In this document: in pieces, positions 16,303 to 30,350 of the stretch
Layout of the letters: the number at the start of each line of letters is the position of its first letter
Numbering within the stretch: position 1 is the first letter of the stretch
Assembly: GCF_027532185.1 (NCBI RefSeq)
Contig: NZ_JAPZSV010000005.1
Location: 186,001 to 250,000, forward strand
DNA length: 64,000 nucleotides
Source of the DNA: Hylemonella sp.
GTDB lineage: Bacteria; Pseudomonadota; Gammaproteobacteria; Burkholderiales; Burkholderiaceae_C
Direction of reading: 5' to 3'
Position numbers and translations under genes: made by a program
Notes under the pieces: model-generated
What the model saw: only the letters and a program-made list of their open reading frames with translations
Databases searched by the model: none
What the model was told of the DNA's origin: nothing

Positions 16303-16455
16303 GACCCCCACGCTTGTCACTTCGTGTACGACGTTGCCCCCCGAGGGGGCTGAGGCCCGCGGCTCCAAGCCTGCCGGCGCAGGCTTGGACGGGCCGAAGA
16401 GGTGCTTGCCCCTGGCTGCACCACGTTTCGCGCCCTGGGGCGGCCCGGCGGCGCG
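16303..16455 (+). repeat. intergenic palindromic repeat, copy B (longer)
   Basis: This is the same element as 11374-11454 in opposite orientation: GACCCCCACGCTTGTCACTT, CGTGTACGACGTTG, CCCCCCGAGGGGGC, and at the far end GGGGCGGCCCGGCGGCGCGA. Between the palindrome and the end it has an extra segment with its own hairpin (CCAAGCCTGCCGGCGCAGGCTTGG, 16363-16386). It fills the whole surA-ksgA gap and its end abuts the ksgA ATG, so it must form the ksgA leader if ksgA is transcribed with surA. Confidence 0.75.
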
Positions 16456-16458
16456 AAT

Positions 16459-17223
16459 ATGAAGCACATCCCGCGTAAGCGTTTCGGCCAGCATTTCCTG
16501 GCTGACGAGGCCATCATCGACGGCATCGTGCGTGCCATCGATCCGCGCCCGGGGCAGGCCATGGTCGAGATCGGGCCGGGTCTTGCCGCCCTGACCCAGC
16601 CTCTGGTCGAGCGCCTGGGGCGGCTCATGGTGATCGAGCTGGATCGGGACTTGGCGGCACGCCTGCGCAGCCATGGGCAGCTTGAAGTCATCGAGTCCGA
16701 TGTGCTCAAGGTGGATTTCAGCCGGCTGGCCCAGGCGCACGCGGTCCCGAAGCTGCGCGTCGTGGGCAATCTGCCTTACAACATCTCCACCCCCATCCTC
16801 TTCCATCTGCTGGATCATGTGGCCGTGGTCGAAGACCAGCACTTCATGCTGCAGAAGGAGGTCATCGACCGCATGGTGGCCGCGCCCGCTACGGCCGACT
16901 ATGGCCGTCTGAGTGTGATGCTGCAGTGGCGCTACGCCATGGAGAACGTGCTGTTCGTGCCACCTGAGAGCTTCGATCCGCCGCCCCGCGTGGACAGCGC
17001 CGTGGTCCGCATGGTGCCGCACCTGCAGCCGGCGGTACTGGAGGTGCAGCGCCTGGAGCAACTGGTGCAGGTGGCCTTCAGCCAGCGCCGCAAGATCCTG
17101 CGCCATACGCTGGGGCGCTGGCTGGAGGAACAAGGCATCACGGTGCCCTTTGACCTGCAGCGCCGCGCGGAAGAGGTGCCTGTGGCCGAATACGTAGCCC
17201 TGGCCCAGGCGCCAAAGGCATGA
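16459..17223 (+). CDS. rsmA: 16S rRNA dimethyladenosine transferase KsgA/RsmA
   Basis: A 254-residue SAM-dependent methyltransferase that dimethylates A1518 and A1519 of 16S rRNA. It begins with the family signature [13 protein letters not shown]; the SAM motif is [12 protein letters not shown] and the catalytic motif IV is NLPYNIS, with EVIDRMVA following. The ATG at 16459 is chosen because the protein motif starts there; the open frame upstream to 16402 is repeat sequence. No clear Shine-Dalgarno is seen, only GGCGG-type bases from the repeat. It follows surA as in the conserved lptD-surA-(pdxA)-ksgA order. Confidence 0.96.
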   Translation: MKHIPRKRFGQHFLADEAIIDGIVRAIDPRPGQAMVEIGPGLAALTQPLVERLGRLMVIELDRDLAARLRSHGQLEVIESDVLKVDFSRLAQAHAVPKLRVVGNLPYNISTPILFHLLDHVAVVEDQHFMLQKEVIDRMVAAPATADYGRLSVMLQWRYAMENVLFVPPESFDPPPRVDSAVVRMVPHLQPAVLEVQRLEQLVQVAFSQRRKILRHTLGRWLEEQGITVPFDLQRRAEEVPVAEYVALAQAPKA

Positions 17224-17250
17224 AAAAAGCCACGACCCAGGTCGTGGCTT
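17222..17250 (-). terminator. intrinsic terminator (minus strand)
   Basis: A 10-bp perfect stem AAGCCACGAC (17227-17236) / GTCGTGGCTT (17241-17250) with loop CCAG. The A-run at 17223-17228 becomes a T-run on the minus strand, so it terminates the barstar unit coming from the right; it may also slow ksgA transcription, which ends at the same place but has only CTTCGTT after the stem. Confidence 0.8.
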
Positions 17251-17279
17251 CGTTCGAGGGCGTGTAGCGCCTCAGGAGC

Positions 17280-17510
17280 TCATGCCGCCGCGAGCCAGTA
17301 GCCCGCGTTGAAAGGGCTGCTCATGCGCAGCGCCAGGGGCGATACGTCGAGCAACTTGTCGGTCGGCATCTTCTCGCCGCCCTCCTCAGCCGTCTCGAGG
17401 CTGGTGCTGGTGGGAACAGCCTCGCTGGCCACACCTTCTGCCTTAGCCTCGTTCGCCCGTTCTGCTTGGCTGGTTTGTGCAGAACGGGCTACAGAAAAGA
17501 ATAGAAACAC
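17280..17510 (-). CDS. possible 76-residue protein overlapping barstar gene
   Basis: A GTG (17510) inside the barstar 3' end opens a 76-codon frame, MFLFFSVARSAQTSQAERAN and onward, ending about 30 bases before the terminator at 17222-17250. It overlaps the barstar gene by 22 bases in another frame. It is Ala/Glu/Ser-rich with no recognised domain. It fills an otherwise gene-free stretch inside the transcription unit, which is the main argument for it. It could instead be untranslated sequence. Confidence 0.3.
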   Translation of the reverse strand: MFLFFSVARSAQTSQAERANEAKAEGVASEAVPTSTSLETAEEGGEKMPTDKLLDVSPLALRMSSPFNAGYWLAAA

Positions 17511-17890
17511 CGGAATGGGACCTTGCGGTCGCTCCAGTAGTCCGCCGCGTCGCGGAAGATGTCGAGCAGCTGCTCGCGCGCTTCCTTGTCGAACTTGGCA
17601 TTGGCCGGGATGTGCTCCAGCACGGCGATGAAGCCCGGTTGCGGGCCCGACTTGTGCAGCGGGTCCGTCATGCAGTCGTAGAGCGCGTCGAAGTTCTTGC
17701 CCACATTGGCGGCGAGCATGAACTGCTGTGCGATCAGATCCAGCACGTCCTGCTTGGACTGGGCGGCCGCCAGATTGGCATAGAGGAAGTGATGACCCAG
17801 CGACTGGGCCGCTTCCTGCAGGTCCGAGACCCGGAAGGCCCGGATCGACTGAACGATATTCGTTCTTACGGTACGAAGTGGTGTATCCAT
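17489..17890 (-). CDS. Barstar family RNase inhibitor
   Basis: A 133-residue barstar-fold protein. The core GKNFDALYDCMTDPLHKSGPQ corresponds to the barstar helix and loop whose aspartates plug the RNase active site; a C-terminal ADYWSDRKVPFRCFYSF strand follows. Barstar proteins are cytosolic and neutralise barnase-type RNases. The RNase gene lies 36 bases upstream on the same strand, so the two form an enzyme/inhibitor pair. The family is widespread in Burkholderiales. Confidence 0.92.
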   Translation of the reverse strand: MDTPLRTVRTNIVQSIRAFRVSDLQEAAQSLGHHFLYANLAAAQSKQDVLDLIAQQFMLAANVGKNFDALYDCMTDPLHKSGPQPGFIAVLEHIPANAKFDKEAREQLLDIFRDAADYWSDRKVPFRCFYSFL

Positions 17891-17926
17891 CCCCGCGTCA
17901 CTTTCATGGCTAAAACACAGATTCCG

Positions 17927-18319
17927 TCAGGGCACGATCCGGCGAAAGCTCGCGTAGTGATCGGCCGTGTAATAACAGGCATCGGGCGTCGTCGGCGCGC
18001 CACCACACACAATCCGGCGCATACCCCGGTTGCGCGCGCCAGGCGTCGGGACGGTGTACTCGCGGTAGTAGCCGCGCTTTTGGGCCGGGAGCAAACGCTC
18101 GCGGTTACCGAACACCGTGCCGTCCTTTTCGTACGGAAATGGACCGCCTTGCAGGATCAGGCGATAGGTTTCCGCACCCTGGCGTGGCAGTTCCGCCACC
18201 GACACCGTCATGGAAGCGTCCACCGGCGTGGGGCCTCTTGCCCCTGCGCTGGTCGACAGCAAGGCTAGCGCCAGCAAAAAGCCAGTGAGTACCAACTTGA
18301 TGCCTGAGCAGCGCGCCAT
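17927..18319 (-). CDS. Secreted barnase/N1-T1-type guanyl-specific ribonuclease
   Basis: A 130-residue microbial RNase with an N-terminal signal peptide (LVLTGFLLALALLSTSAGA). It resembles RNase Sa/barnase: GTVFGNRERLLP, then YYREYTVPTPGARNRGMRRI, then YYTADHYASFRRI. By alignment to RNase Sa, the catalytic residues are E87, R102 and H121, all present. It cleaves RNA, usually after G, outside the cytoplasm. C105 and C115 could form a disulfide. Barstar is encoded immediately downstream. Whether it serves nutrient scavenging or antagonism is not decidable; no secretion-system or toxin-delivery domain is attached. Confidence 0.93.
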   Translation of the reverse strand: MARCSGIKLVLTGFLLALALLSTSAGARGPTPVDASMTVSVAELPRQGAETYRLILQGGPFPYEKDGTVFGNRERLLPAQKRGYYREYTVPTPGARNRGMRRIVCGGAPTTPDACYYTADHYASFRRIVP

Positions 18320-18390
18320 GATTAGAAGCTGTTATGACACCCGGGTTAACCCGGAAGATTCAAGCCCGAGAGTGTCGCAGATCAGGGCCC

Positions 18391-18428
18391 AAAAAGCAAG
18401 GGCCTGCCCATTTTTTGGGCAGGCCCTT
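18391..18428 (-). terminator. intrinsic terminator of maeB
   Basis: A 12-13 bp stem AAGGGCCTGCCC(A) (18398-18410) / (T)GGGCAGGCCCTT (18416-18428) with an all-T (plus) loop. On the minus strand the stem is followed by GCTTTTT. It lies 50 bases after the maeB stop. Confidence 0.85.
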
Positions 18429-18477
18429 ATGTCAGCAATGGTAAGTCGGTGAGTACCTGCTTGCTGTTGCCTTAGGT

Positions 18478-20784
<2,307 letters not shown>

Positions 20785-20884
20785 CTATCAACTCCTGCTG
20801 CAGGCCAGATTTGTGGTTTGGAGCCGGGTCATGCGACGATCCGCATGGTCCCCGTCCCAACGGCCTGCTTCTTTGGGGAATCGG

Positions 20885-20922
20885 ATTGTAGACCTCGAAA
20901 CCGCGCATTCCATGCGTGGAAT
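20885..20922 (-). promoter_or_regulatory. candidate maeB promoter with palindromic operator
   Basis: On the minus strand TACAAT (20890-20885) is a good -10 box. The expected -35 position falls within a perfect inverted repeat ATTCCA-TGCG-TGGAAT (20907-20922). An operator at -35 fits either a repressor or a class II activator. The regulator is unknown. Confidence 0.4.
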
Positions 20923-20976
20923 CTGCGTACGAATCCCATCGGTTTTTACTTATGCGCAAAACTGAGTGCGTGCAGG

Positions 20977-21228
20977 TCAGGCCTGCACAGGTTCCACAGA
21001 GTGGCCCTGGGCCGTCAGTGCGCGCGGTCGGGCCCAGCGTTCCCAGGCTTTTTCATGAAAAAAGAAAGCCACCGCCTGCACTGTGGGCTCAAGCAAGCTG
21101 AGCGTGAAAGCCATCCACAGGTTGCCAGTGATGGCATAGGCGACAAGGGCTGCGACGACGATATGGACCACGTAGTAGCTGGCGGTCTTCTTCAGCGTGG
21201 GCAGATTCGCCCGGGCAAACTGGGTCAT
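20977..21228 (-). CDS. DUF2061 family small membrane protein
   Basis: An 83-residue protein with two hydrophobic helices (VVHIVVAALVAYAITGNLWMA and LSLLEPTVQAVAFFF), conserved as DUF2061. Function is unknown. The ATG at 21228 is chosen over 21318 because AAAGGTG precedes it and TQFARANLPTLKKTASYY is the usual N-terminus of the family. It stands alone between maeB (same strand, downstream) and pepP. Confidence 0.85.
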   Translation of the reverse strand: MTQFARANLPTLKKTASYYVVHIVVAALVAYAITGNLWMAFTLSLLEPTVQAVAFFFHEKAWERWARPRALTAQGHSVEPVQA

Positions 21229-21236
21229 GGGGCACC

Positions 21237-21266
21237 TTTTGCTAAAAACTATGAAGTTGAGCAAAA
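21237..21266 (-). promoter_or_regulatory. inverted repeat upstream of the DUF2061 gene
   Basis: TTTTGCT (21237-21243) and AGCAAAA (21260-21266) form a perfect 7-bp inverted repeat with 16 bases between, ending 9 bases from the DUF2061 start. It could be an operator or a leader hairpin; no regulator is suggested by the context. Confidence 0.25.
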
Positions 21267-21341
21267 TGATAGCCATTCCCGGCGCCCCCGGCCAATTGCA
21301 TTTGCCTAAGCGCGGCATAGCGCGCCGGCAAGATCAGAAGC

Positions 21342-22742
21342 TCAGGCGCGCATCAGGGCCTCGATCTCGTCTGCGTTGACAGGCACGTCGCGCGTGATGA
21401 GTTCGCAGCCTTGCTGGGTGACGAAGGCGTCGTCCTCGATGCGGATACCAATGTTCCAGAATTCGCTGGGCACGTCCTCGGCCGGGCGTACATAGAGTCC
21501 GGGCTCGATGGTCAGGCACATGCCGGGTTGGAGGATGCGGCTGGGGCGGTCCTTGATGACTTCGCCTGACAACGGGTCCTTGCGCTCGCTGCCCTGGCCC
21601 AACTCACTGGGCTCCACATAGCTGCCGCAATCGTGCACGTCCATGCCCAGCCAGTGGCCGGTGCGATGCATGTAGAAACGGAAGTAGGCGCGGCTGGCGA
21701 TCACATCGTCCACTGTGCCCACCTTGTGTTTGTCGAGCAGGCCCAGGTCCAGCAGGCCCTGGGACAGCACCTTGACCGTCGCCTCGTGCGGTTCGACGAA
21801 TCGTGCACCTGCATGCGTGGCATCCACGGCGGCGTCCTGCGCGGCCAGCACCAGCTCATAGAGCGCGCGCTGCGGGGCGGTGAATTTGCCGTTGGCAGGG
21901 AAGGTGCGCGTGATGTCACTGGCGTAGCCGTCGAGCTCGCAGCCGGCGTCGATCAGCACCAGCTCTCCGTCGCGTATGGGCGCATTGTCAGCGCGGTAGT
22001 GCAGCACGCAGGCGTTGGCGCCCGCGGCCACGATGGAGCCGTAGGCCGGGTACTGCGAGCCGTGACGGCGGAATTCATGCAGCAGTTCGGCGTCCAGGTG
22101 ATACTCACGCACGTCCTGGCCCGCGCGCAGCATGCGCGCCGAAAGCTGCATGGCGCGGATGTGCGCGCCCGCGCTGATGCGCGAGGCGCGGCGTATCACG
22201 TCCTGTTCGTAGGCGTCCTTGACCAGGCGCATCTCGTCAAGTACGGCGCAGAGGTCGCGCTGCGATTCGGGGCAGAGCGCGCCATAGCGCACGCGGCCGC
22301 GCACGGTCTTGAGCCAGCCCTCGACCCGGCTCTCCAGCCCCGCATGTATGGCAAACGGGTACCAGACCGTGGCCTGGTTCTCCAGCAGCTTGGGCAGGCG
22401 TTGCTCGAGCTCGGTCACGGGGAAAGCGGCGTCCACGCCCAGAGCGGCCGGCGCCGCCTCGGGGCCGAGGCGGATGCCGTCCCAGATCTCGCGCTCCAGG
22501 TCCTTGGGCTGACAGAACAGCGTGGTGTGGCCACTGCTCGTGATCACCAGCCAGGCATTGGGTTCGCCGAAACCGCTGAGGTAATGGAAATAGCTGTCGA
22601 AGCGGAACAGGAACTCGCTGTCGCGGTTACGCAGATGCTCGGGCGCGGTGGGCACGATGGCCACGGCATCGGGCCCAAGCTGGGCGGCCAGGCGTGCGCG
22701 GCGCTGTGCGTAGAGGGCGGCGTGAGGGGCGGCTGTGCTCAT
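21342..22742 (-). CDS. pepP: Xaa-Pro aminopeptidase (aminopeptidase P)
   Basis: A 466-residue M24 metallopeptidase that removes N-terminal residues preceding proline. The di-Mn site residues are visible in order: two Asp in LIDAGCELDGYASDITRTF, His in HRTGHWLGMDVHD, Glu in LTIEPGLYV and Glu in GIRIEDD. The N-terminal AMP_N domain (YAQRRARLAAQL, RFDSYFHYLSGF) is complete. The ATG at 22742 overlaps the murU stop (ATGA), so the start is fixed by translational coupling and by MSTAAPHAALYAQRR; the longer frame to 23240 is antisense-like readthrough of murU. Confidence 0.95.
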   Translation of the reverse strand: MSTAAPHAALYAQRRARLAAQLGPDAVAIVPTAPEHLRNRDSEFLFRFDSYFHYLSGFGEPNAWLVITSSGHTTLFCQPKDLEREIWDGIRLGPEAAPAALGVDAAFPVTELEQRLPKLLENQATVWYPFAIHAGLESRVEGWLKTVRGRVRYGALCPESQRDLCAVLDEMRLVKDAYEQDVIRRASRISAGAHIRAMQLSARMLRAGQDVREYHLDAELLHEFRRHGSQYPAYGSIVAAGANACVLHYRADNAPIRDGELVLIDAGCELDGYASDITRTFPANGKFTAPQRALYELVLAAQDAAVDATHAGARFVEPHEATVKVLSQGLLDLGLLDKHKVGTVDDVIASRAYFRFYMHRTGHWLGMDVHDCGSYVEPSELGQGSERKDPLSGEVIKDRPSRILQPGMCLTIEPGLYVRPAEDVPSEFWNIGIRIEDDAFVTQQGCELITRDVPVNADEIEALMRA

Positions 22743-23506
22743 GGCGTGACGTTCTCGTTGAGCTGCGCCAGCCGCTCCGGGGTACCGACATCGGTCCAGG
22801 GCCCCGTGTGCAGCTCGGCGCTGATACGCTGATTGTCCATGGCTTGGCGCAACATGGGCGCCAGCGGGGCTTTCAAGCCCAGCGGATTGCCTGCAGGAAT
22901 CTTGCACCAGGGGCCGGAAAAAAACTCCCGCCGGTACAGACCGATGGTGCTGTACGTGTACTTGAGCGCGGCCTGGTTCAGGGCCAGCTGGCGGCCGAGA
23001 ACGCCGCGCTCGTTGCCCAGGCCGAAGTCGCCCTGGGGGTTGTGCGGCGGGTTGGGCACGAGCCAGAGGTGAACCAGCTTGTCGCTGCGCGCAAAGCGCT
23101 GCACAGCTTGCATGGAAAACGGAAAGCCGGGGGCGTACACGTCGCCTGCCACGACCCAGAAGATGTCGCCCAGCAGGGGCAACGCGCGCACGATGCCGCC
23201 GGCCGTCTCCAGCGCGCCACCGAAGTCCAAGCCTTCCCAAGAGTAGCGGATGTTCAGGGGGCGGCCCTCGTTGCTGCGGGGCTCGGGGCCGAAATGCGAC
23301 GGGATCTGCTCACCAAGCCAGGCGGTGTTGATCACGAAGTCTTCGACGCCGGCGGCCGCCAGCGCGTCTACGTGCCATTGCAGCAAGGGTTTGCCTTGAA
23401 CGCGCAGCAAAGGCTTGGGCGTGGCGTCGGTCAGCGGACGCATGCGCTCGCCGCGACCGGCGGCCAGCAGCATGGCAGTGATGGAGTTGGCTTGCACAGC
23501 CTGCAC
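22739..23506 (-). CDS. murU: MurU-like nucleotidyltransferase (MurNAc-1-P uridylyltransferase)
   Basis: A protein of about 255 residues of the sugar-phosphate nucleotidyltransferase family. The signature LLAAGRGERMRPLTDATPKP binds the nucleotide; KPLLQWHVDALAAAGVEDFV, VVAGDVYAP and the GPWTDVGTPERL end follow the MurU pattern. MurU makes UDP-MurNAc from MurNAc-1-phosphate in peptidoglycan recycling, after AmgK. In Pseudomonas amgK and murU are adjacent; here the AmgK-like gene is at 11459. The start is uncertain: GTG at 23506 or 23497, or the ATG directly before LLAAG. It is coupled to pepP by an ATGA overlap. Confidence 0.85.
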   Translation of the reverse strand: MQAVQANSITAMLLAAGRGERMRPLTDATPKPLLRVQGKPLLQWHVDALAAAGVEDFVINTAWLGEQIPSHFGPEPRSNEGRPLNIRYSWEGLDFGGALETAGGIVRALPLLGDIFWVVAGDVYAPGFPFSMQAVQRFARSDKLVHLWLVPNPPHNPQGDFGLGNERGVLGRQLALNQAALKYTYSTIGLYRREFFSGPWCKIPAGNPLGLKAPLAPMLRQAMDNQRISAELHTGPWTDVGTPERLAQLNENVTP

Positions 23507-23609
23507 TGTAGACCATGCGCTCGGGCATCAGGCCAGAGCTCAGGAGCCATAAGCCCGGCCCGGTAAAATATCGGGTTTCCCCCGACACCCCTTTCCGGAG
23601 CGGCCTGAC

Positions 23610-25622
23610 ATGGCAAACACCCGACAGATGGCCAACGCGATCCGCGCGCTGGCGATGGACGCAGTTCAACAAGCCAACTCCGGACACCCGGGCGCCCCCA
23701 TGGGCATGGCCGACATGGCCGTCGCGCTCTGGGGCGAACACCTGCAGCACAACCCCGCCAATCCGCAATGGGCCGACCGGGACCGTTTCGTGCTGTCCAA
23801 CGGCCACGCGTCCATGCTGATCTACGCCCTTCTGCACCTCACGGGCTACAAGCTCCCGCTACAGGAGCTCAAGAACTTCCGCCAGCTGCACAGCAAGACG
23901 GCCGGCCACCCCGAAGCCGGCATCACCCCCGGTGTCGAGACCACCACCGGCCCCCTGGGGCAGGGCGTGACCAATGCCGTGGGCTTTGCGCTGGCCGAGA
24001 AGCTGCTGGCGCAGGAATTCAACCGCGACGGCCACACCATCGTCGACCACCACACCTATGTCTTCCTGGGTGATGGCTGCATGATGGAAGGCATCAGCCA
24101 TGAGGCCGCCTCCCTGGCGGGCGCCTGGAAGCTCAACAAGCTGATCGCCCTCTACGACGACAACGGCATCTCCATCGACGGCCAGGTCGCGCCCTGGTAC
24201 GGCGACAACGCTGCGCTGCGTTTCGTGTCCTACGGCTGGAACGTGATCGGCCCCATCAACGGCCACGACACCGCCGCCATTTCCGAGGCCATCGCGCGCG
24301 CCAAGCAGACCGAAGACAAGCCCACGCTCATCATCTGCAAGACCAGCATCGGCAAGGGCAGCCCCAACCGCGCCAACACGGCCAAGGCCCATGGCGAACC
24401 GCTGGGCGCAGACGAGATCAAGCTCACGCGCGAAGCCCTGGGCTGGACGCACGGCCCCTTCGAGATCCCGGCCGAGGTCTATGATGACTGGGACGCCAAG
24501 GTCGCCGGCGCAAAGCGCGAGGCGGCCTGGAACGCCAAGTTCGCCGCCTATGCCGCGGCCCACCCCGAGCTCGCCGCCGAGTTCAAGCGCCGCATGGCCG
24601 GCGACCTGCCCAAGGCTTTTGCCCAGGTGGCCGTGGACGCTGCCGTGGCCGCCCACACCAAGGCGGAGACCGTGGCCACCCGCAAGGCCAGCCAGATCGC
24701 GCTCGAAGCCTACACCTCTGCCCTGCCCGAGCTGCTGGGCGGTTCGGCTGACCTCACCGGCTCCAACCTGACCAACACCAGCCACACCCCGGCCCTGCGC
24801 TTCGACGCCGAAGGCAAGGGCAACGGTGGCCGCCATATCAACTACGGCGTGCGCGAGTTCGGCATGGCCGCCGTGATGAACGGCGTGGCCCTGCACGGCG
24901 GCTACATCCCCTACGGCGGCACCTTCCTGACCTTCAGCGACTACTCGCGCAACGCCATCCGCATGGCCGCGCTGATGAAGCAGCGCGTGATCCACGTCTT
25001 CACGCACGACTCCATCGGTCTGGGTGAAGACGGCCCCACCCACCAGTCGGTCGAGCACGCCGCCAGTCTGCGCCTCATCCCCAACCTGGACGTCTGGCGT
25101 CCGGCCGATACGGCCGAGACTGCCGTAGCCTGGGCCGTGGCCCTGCAGAACAAGGCCAAGCCCACAGCCCTTTTGCTGAGCCGCCAGAACGTGCCCTACG
25201 CCGCCAAGAAAGACCTGGGTGACATCAGCCGCGGCGCCTATGTGCTGTCCGAGCCGGCCGACCTGGGCTTGAAGAAGAAGGCACAAGCCGTGATCATTGC
25301 CACGGGCTCCGAAGTGCAGCTCGCGCTCAAGGCGCAGGAGCTGCTGGCCGCGCAGAAGATCGCCGTGCGCGTGGTCTCCATGCCCAGCACCACCACCTTC
25401 GACCAGCAGAAGCCGGCCTACAAGCAGGCTGTGTTGCCCGCTGGCCTGCCGCGCATCGCGGTAGAGATGGGCGTGAGCGACGGCTGGTGGAAATACGGCT
25501 GCGCGGCTGTGGTCGGTATCGACACCTACGGCGAGTCCGCCCCGGCGCCTGTGTTGTTCAAGCATTTCGGCTTCACGCCGGAGAACGTGGCCGACACCGT
25601 GCGCGCGGTGCTGGCGAAATAA
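23610..25622 (+). CDS. tkt: Transketolase
   Basis: A 670-residue thiamine-diphosphate enzyme of the non-oxidative pentose phosphate (and Calvin) pathway. Seen: [34 protein letters not shown], the TPP-binding [18 protein letters not shown] ... YDDNGIS, the pyrimidine domain with FGVREF-type [33 protein letters not shown], and the C-terminal domain. Length is normal. TAAAAT at 23564-23569 may be its -10. gapA begins 33 bases after the stop, so tkt-gapA is a central-carbon operon. Confidence 0.97.
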   Translation: MANTRQMANAIRALAMDAVQQANSGHPGAPMGMADMAVALWGEHLQHNPANPQWADRDRFVLSNGHASMLIYALLHLTGYKLPLQELKNFRQLHSKTAGHPEAGITPGVETTTGPLGQGVTNAVGFALAEKLLAQEFNRDGHTIVDHHTYVFLGDGCMMEGISHEAASLAGAWKLNKLIALYDDNGISIDGQVAPWYGDNAALRFVSYGWNVIGPINGHDTAAISEAIARAKQTEDKPTLIICKTSIGKGSPNRANTAKAHGEPLGADEIKLTREALGWTHGPFEIPAEVYDDWDAKVAGAKREAAWNAKFAAYAAAHPELAAEFKRRMAGDLPKAFAQVAVDAAVAAHTKAETVATRKASQIALEAYTSALPELLGGSADLTGSNLTNTSHTPALRFDAEGKGNGGRHINYGVREFGMAAVMNGVALHGGYIPYGGTFLTFSDYSRNAIRMAALMKQRVIHVFTHDSIGLGEDGPTHQSVEHAASLRLIPNLDVWRPADTAETAVAWAVALQNKAKPTALLLSRQNVPYAAKKDLGDISRGAYVLSEPADLGLKKKAQAVIIATGSEVQLALKAQELLAAQKIAVRVVSMPSTTTFDQQKPAYKQAVLPAGLPRIAVEMGVSDGWWKYGCAAVVGIDTYGESAPAPVLFKHFGFTPENVADTVRAVLAK

Positions 25623-26654
<1,032 letters not shown>

Positions 26655-26672
26655 GCCGTCGCTGCTCCATAA

Positions 26673-26702
26673 GAAAAAACGCGCCCGAGGGCGCGTTTTT
26701 TC
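26673..26702. terminator. bidirectional intrinsic terminator between gapA and topB
   Basis: GAAAAAACGCGCC (26673-26685) pairs with GGCGCGTTTTTTC (26690-26702), giving a G/C core and an A/T outer part that supplies a T-run on both strands. It lies between convergent gapA (stop 26654) and topB (stop 26720). Confidence 0.9.
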
Positions 26703-26719
26703 TTGGCTGCTGAGTTGCT

Positions 26720-29671
<2,952 letters not shown>

Positions 29672-29690
29672 CTGACTACAATCCAGTTCT

Positions 29691-29735
29691 CACGCGCGCG
29701 TACGCGCGCACACGCGGGCACGCACACGCGCGCGC
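29691..29735. repeat. alternating purine-pyrimidine tract (Z-DNA-prone)
   Basis: Bases 29691-29716 alternate strictly (CACGCGCGCGTACGCGCGCA and onward), and after a GGG interruption 29718-29735 alternate again (GCACGCACACGCGCGCGC). CG and CA/TG steps are the most favourable for left-handed DNA. The tract fills the middle of the divergent region between topB and the SET gene. A TACAAT at 29677-29682 on the plus strand could place the SET transcript start right at its edge. Confidence 0.7.
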
Positions 29736-29768
29736 CCATACGAGTTCACCTTACCAAATTTTTCAGCA

Positions 29769-30350
29769 GTGTCCAAGAATCCCGTTTCCGAGTCTGGCCG
29801 CCGTATCCAGACCCGTCGCTCCGGCGTGCACGGCAAGGGTGTGTTCGCCGTCCAGGACATCCCCAAGGGCGAGGTCATCATCGAGTACGTGGGCGAAGTC
29901 ATCGACTGGGACGAGGCGCTGCGCCGCCATCCGCACGACCCCAAGGATCCGAACCACACCTTCTACTTCCACGTCGACGAAGATCACGTCATCGACGCCA
30001 AGGTGGGCGGCAATTCCTCGCGCTGGATCAACCATTCCTGCGCTCCGAACTGCGAGGCCGACGAGCAGGAAGGCCGGGTCTTCATCAAGTCCTTACGCAA
30101 GATCAAGGCCGGCGAAGAGCTGAACTACGACTACGGCCTGATCATCGACGAGCCGTATACGAAGAAGCTGCTGGCCCAGTACCCCTGCTGGTGTGGCAGC
30201 GAGAATTGCCGCGGCACCTTGCTGGCACCCAAGGACGACGAACCGAAGAAGAAGTCCGGCAAGAAAAAGAAGAAGGACCAAGCCAAGGTTAAGGCCAAGG
30301 GCGAGAAGAAGAAAGACAAGAAGAAATCCGGCAAGAAGAGCAAGGCGTGA
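29769..30350 (+). CDS. SET-domain protein-lysine methyltransferase with post-SET motif and lysine-rich tail
   Basis: A 193-residue protein. The SET domain spans about residues 12-125: SGVHGKGVFAVQDIPKGEVI, RWINHSCAPNCE (N88-H89 SAM-binding motif) and ELNYDYG (catalytic Y122). A post-SET motif follows, C140-W-C142-GSEN-C147, which with C91 could bind the structural zinc as in eukaryotic SET enzymes. The tail (about 155-193) is mostly lysine. SET enzymes methylate lysines from SAM; the target here is unknown. The GTG at 29769 is the only start before the domain and lacks a clear ribosome site. birA overlaps its stop by one base. The divergent neighbour TopB carries a lysine-rich linker and SWIB domain. 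Confidence 0.92.
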   Translation: MSKNPVSESGRRIQTRRSGVHGKGVFAVQDIPKGEVIIEYVGEVIDWDEALRRHPHDPKDPNHTFYFHVDEDHVIDAKVGGNSSRWINHSCAPNCEADEQEGRVFIKSLRKIKAGEELNYDYGLIIDEPYTKKLLAQYPCWCGSENCRGTLLAPKDDEPKKKSGKKKKKDQAKVKAKGEKKKDKKKSGKKSKA

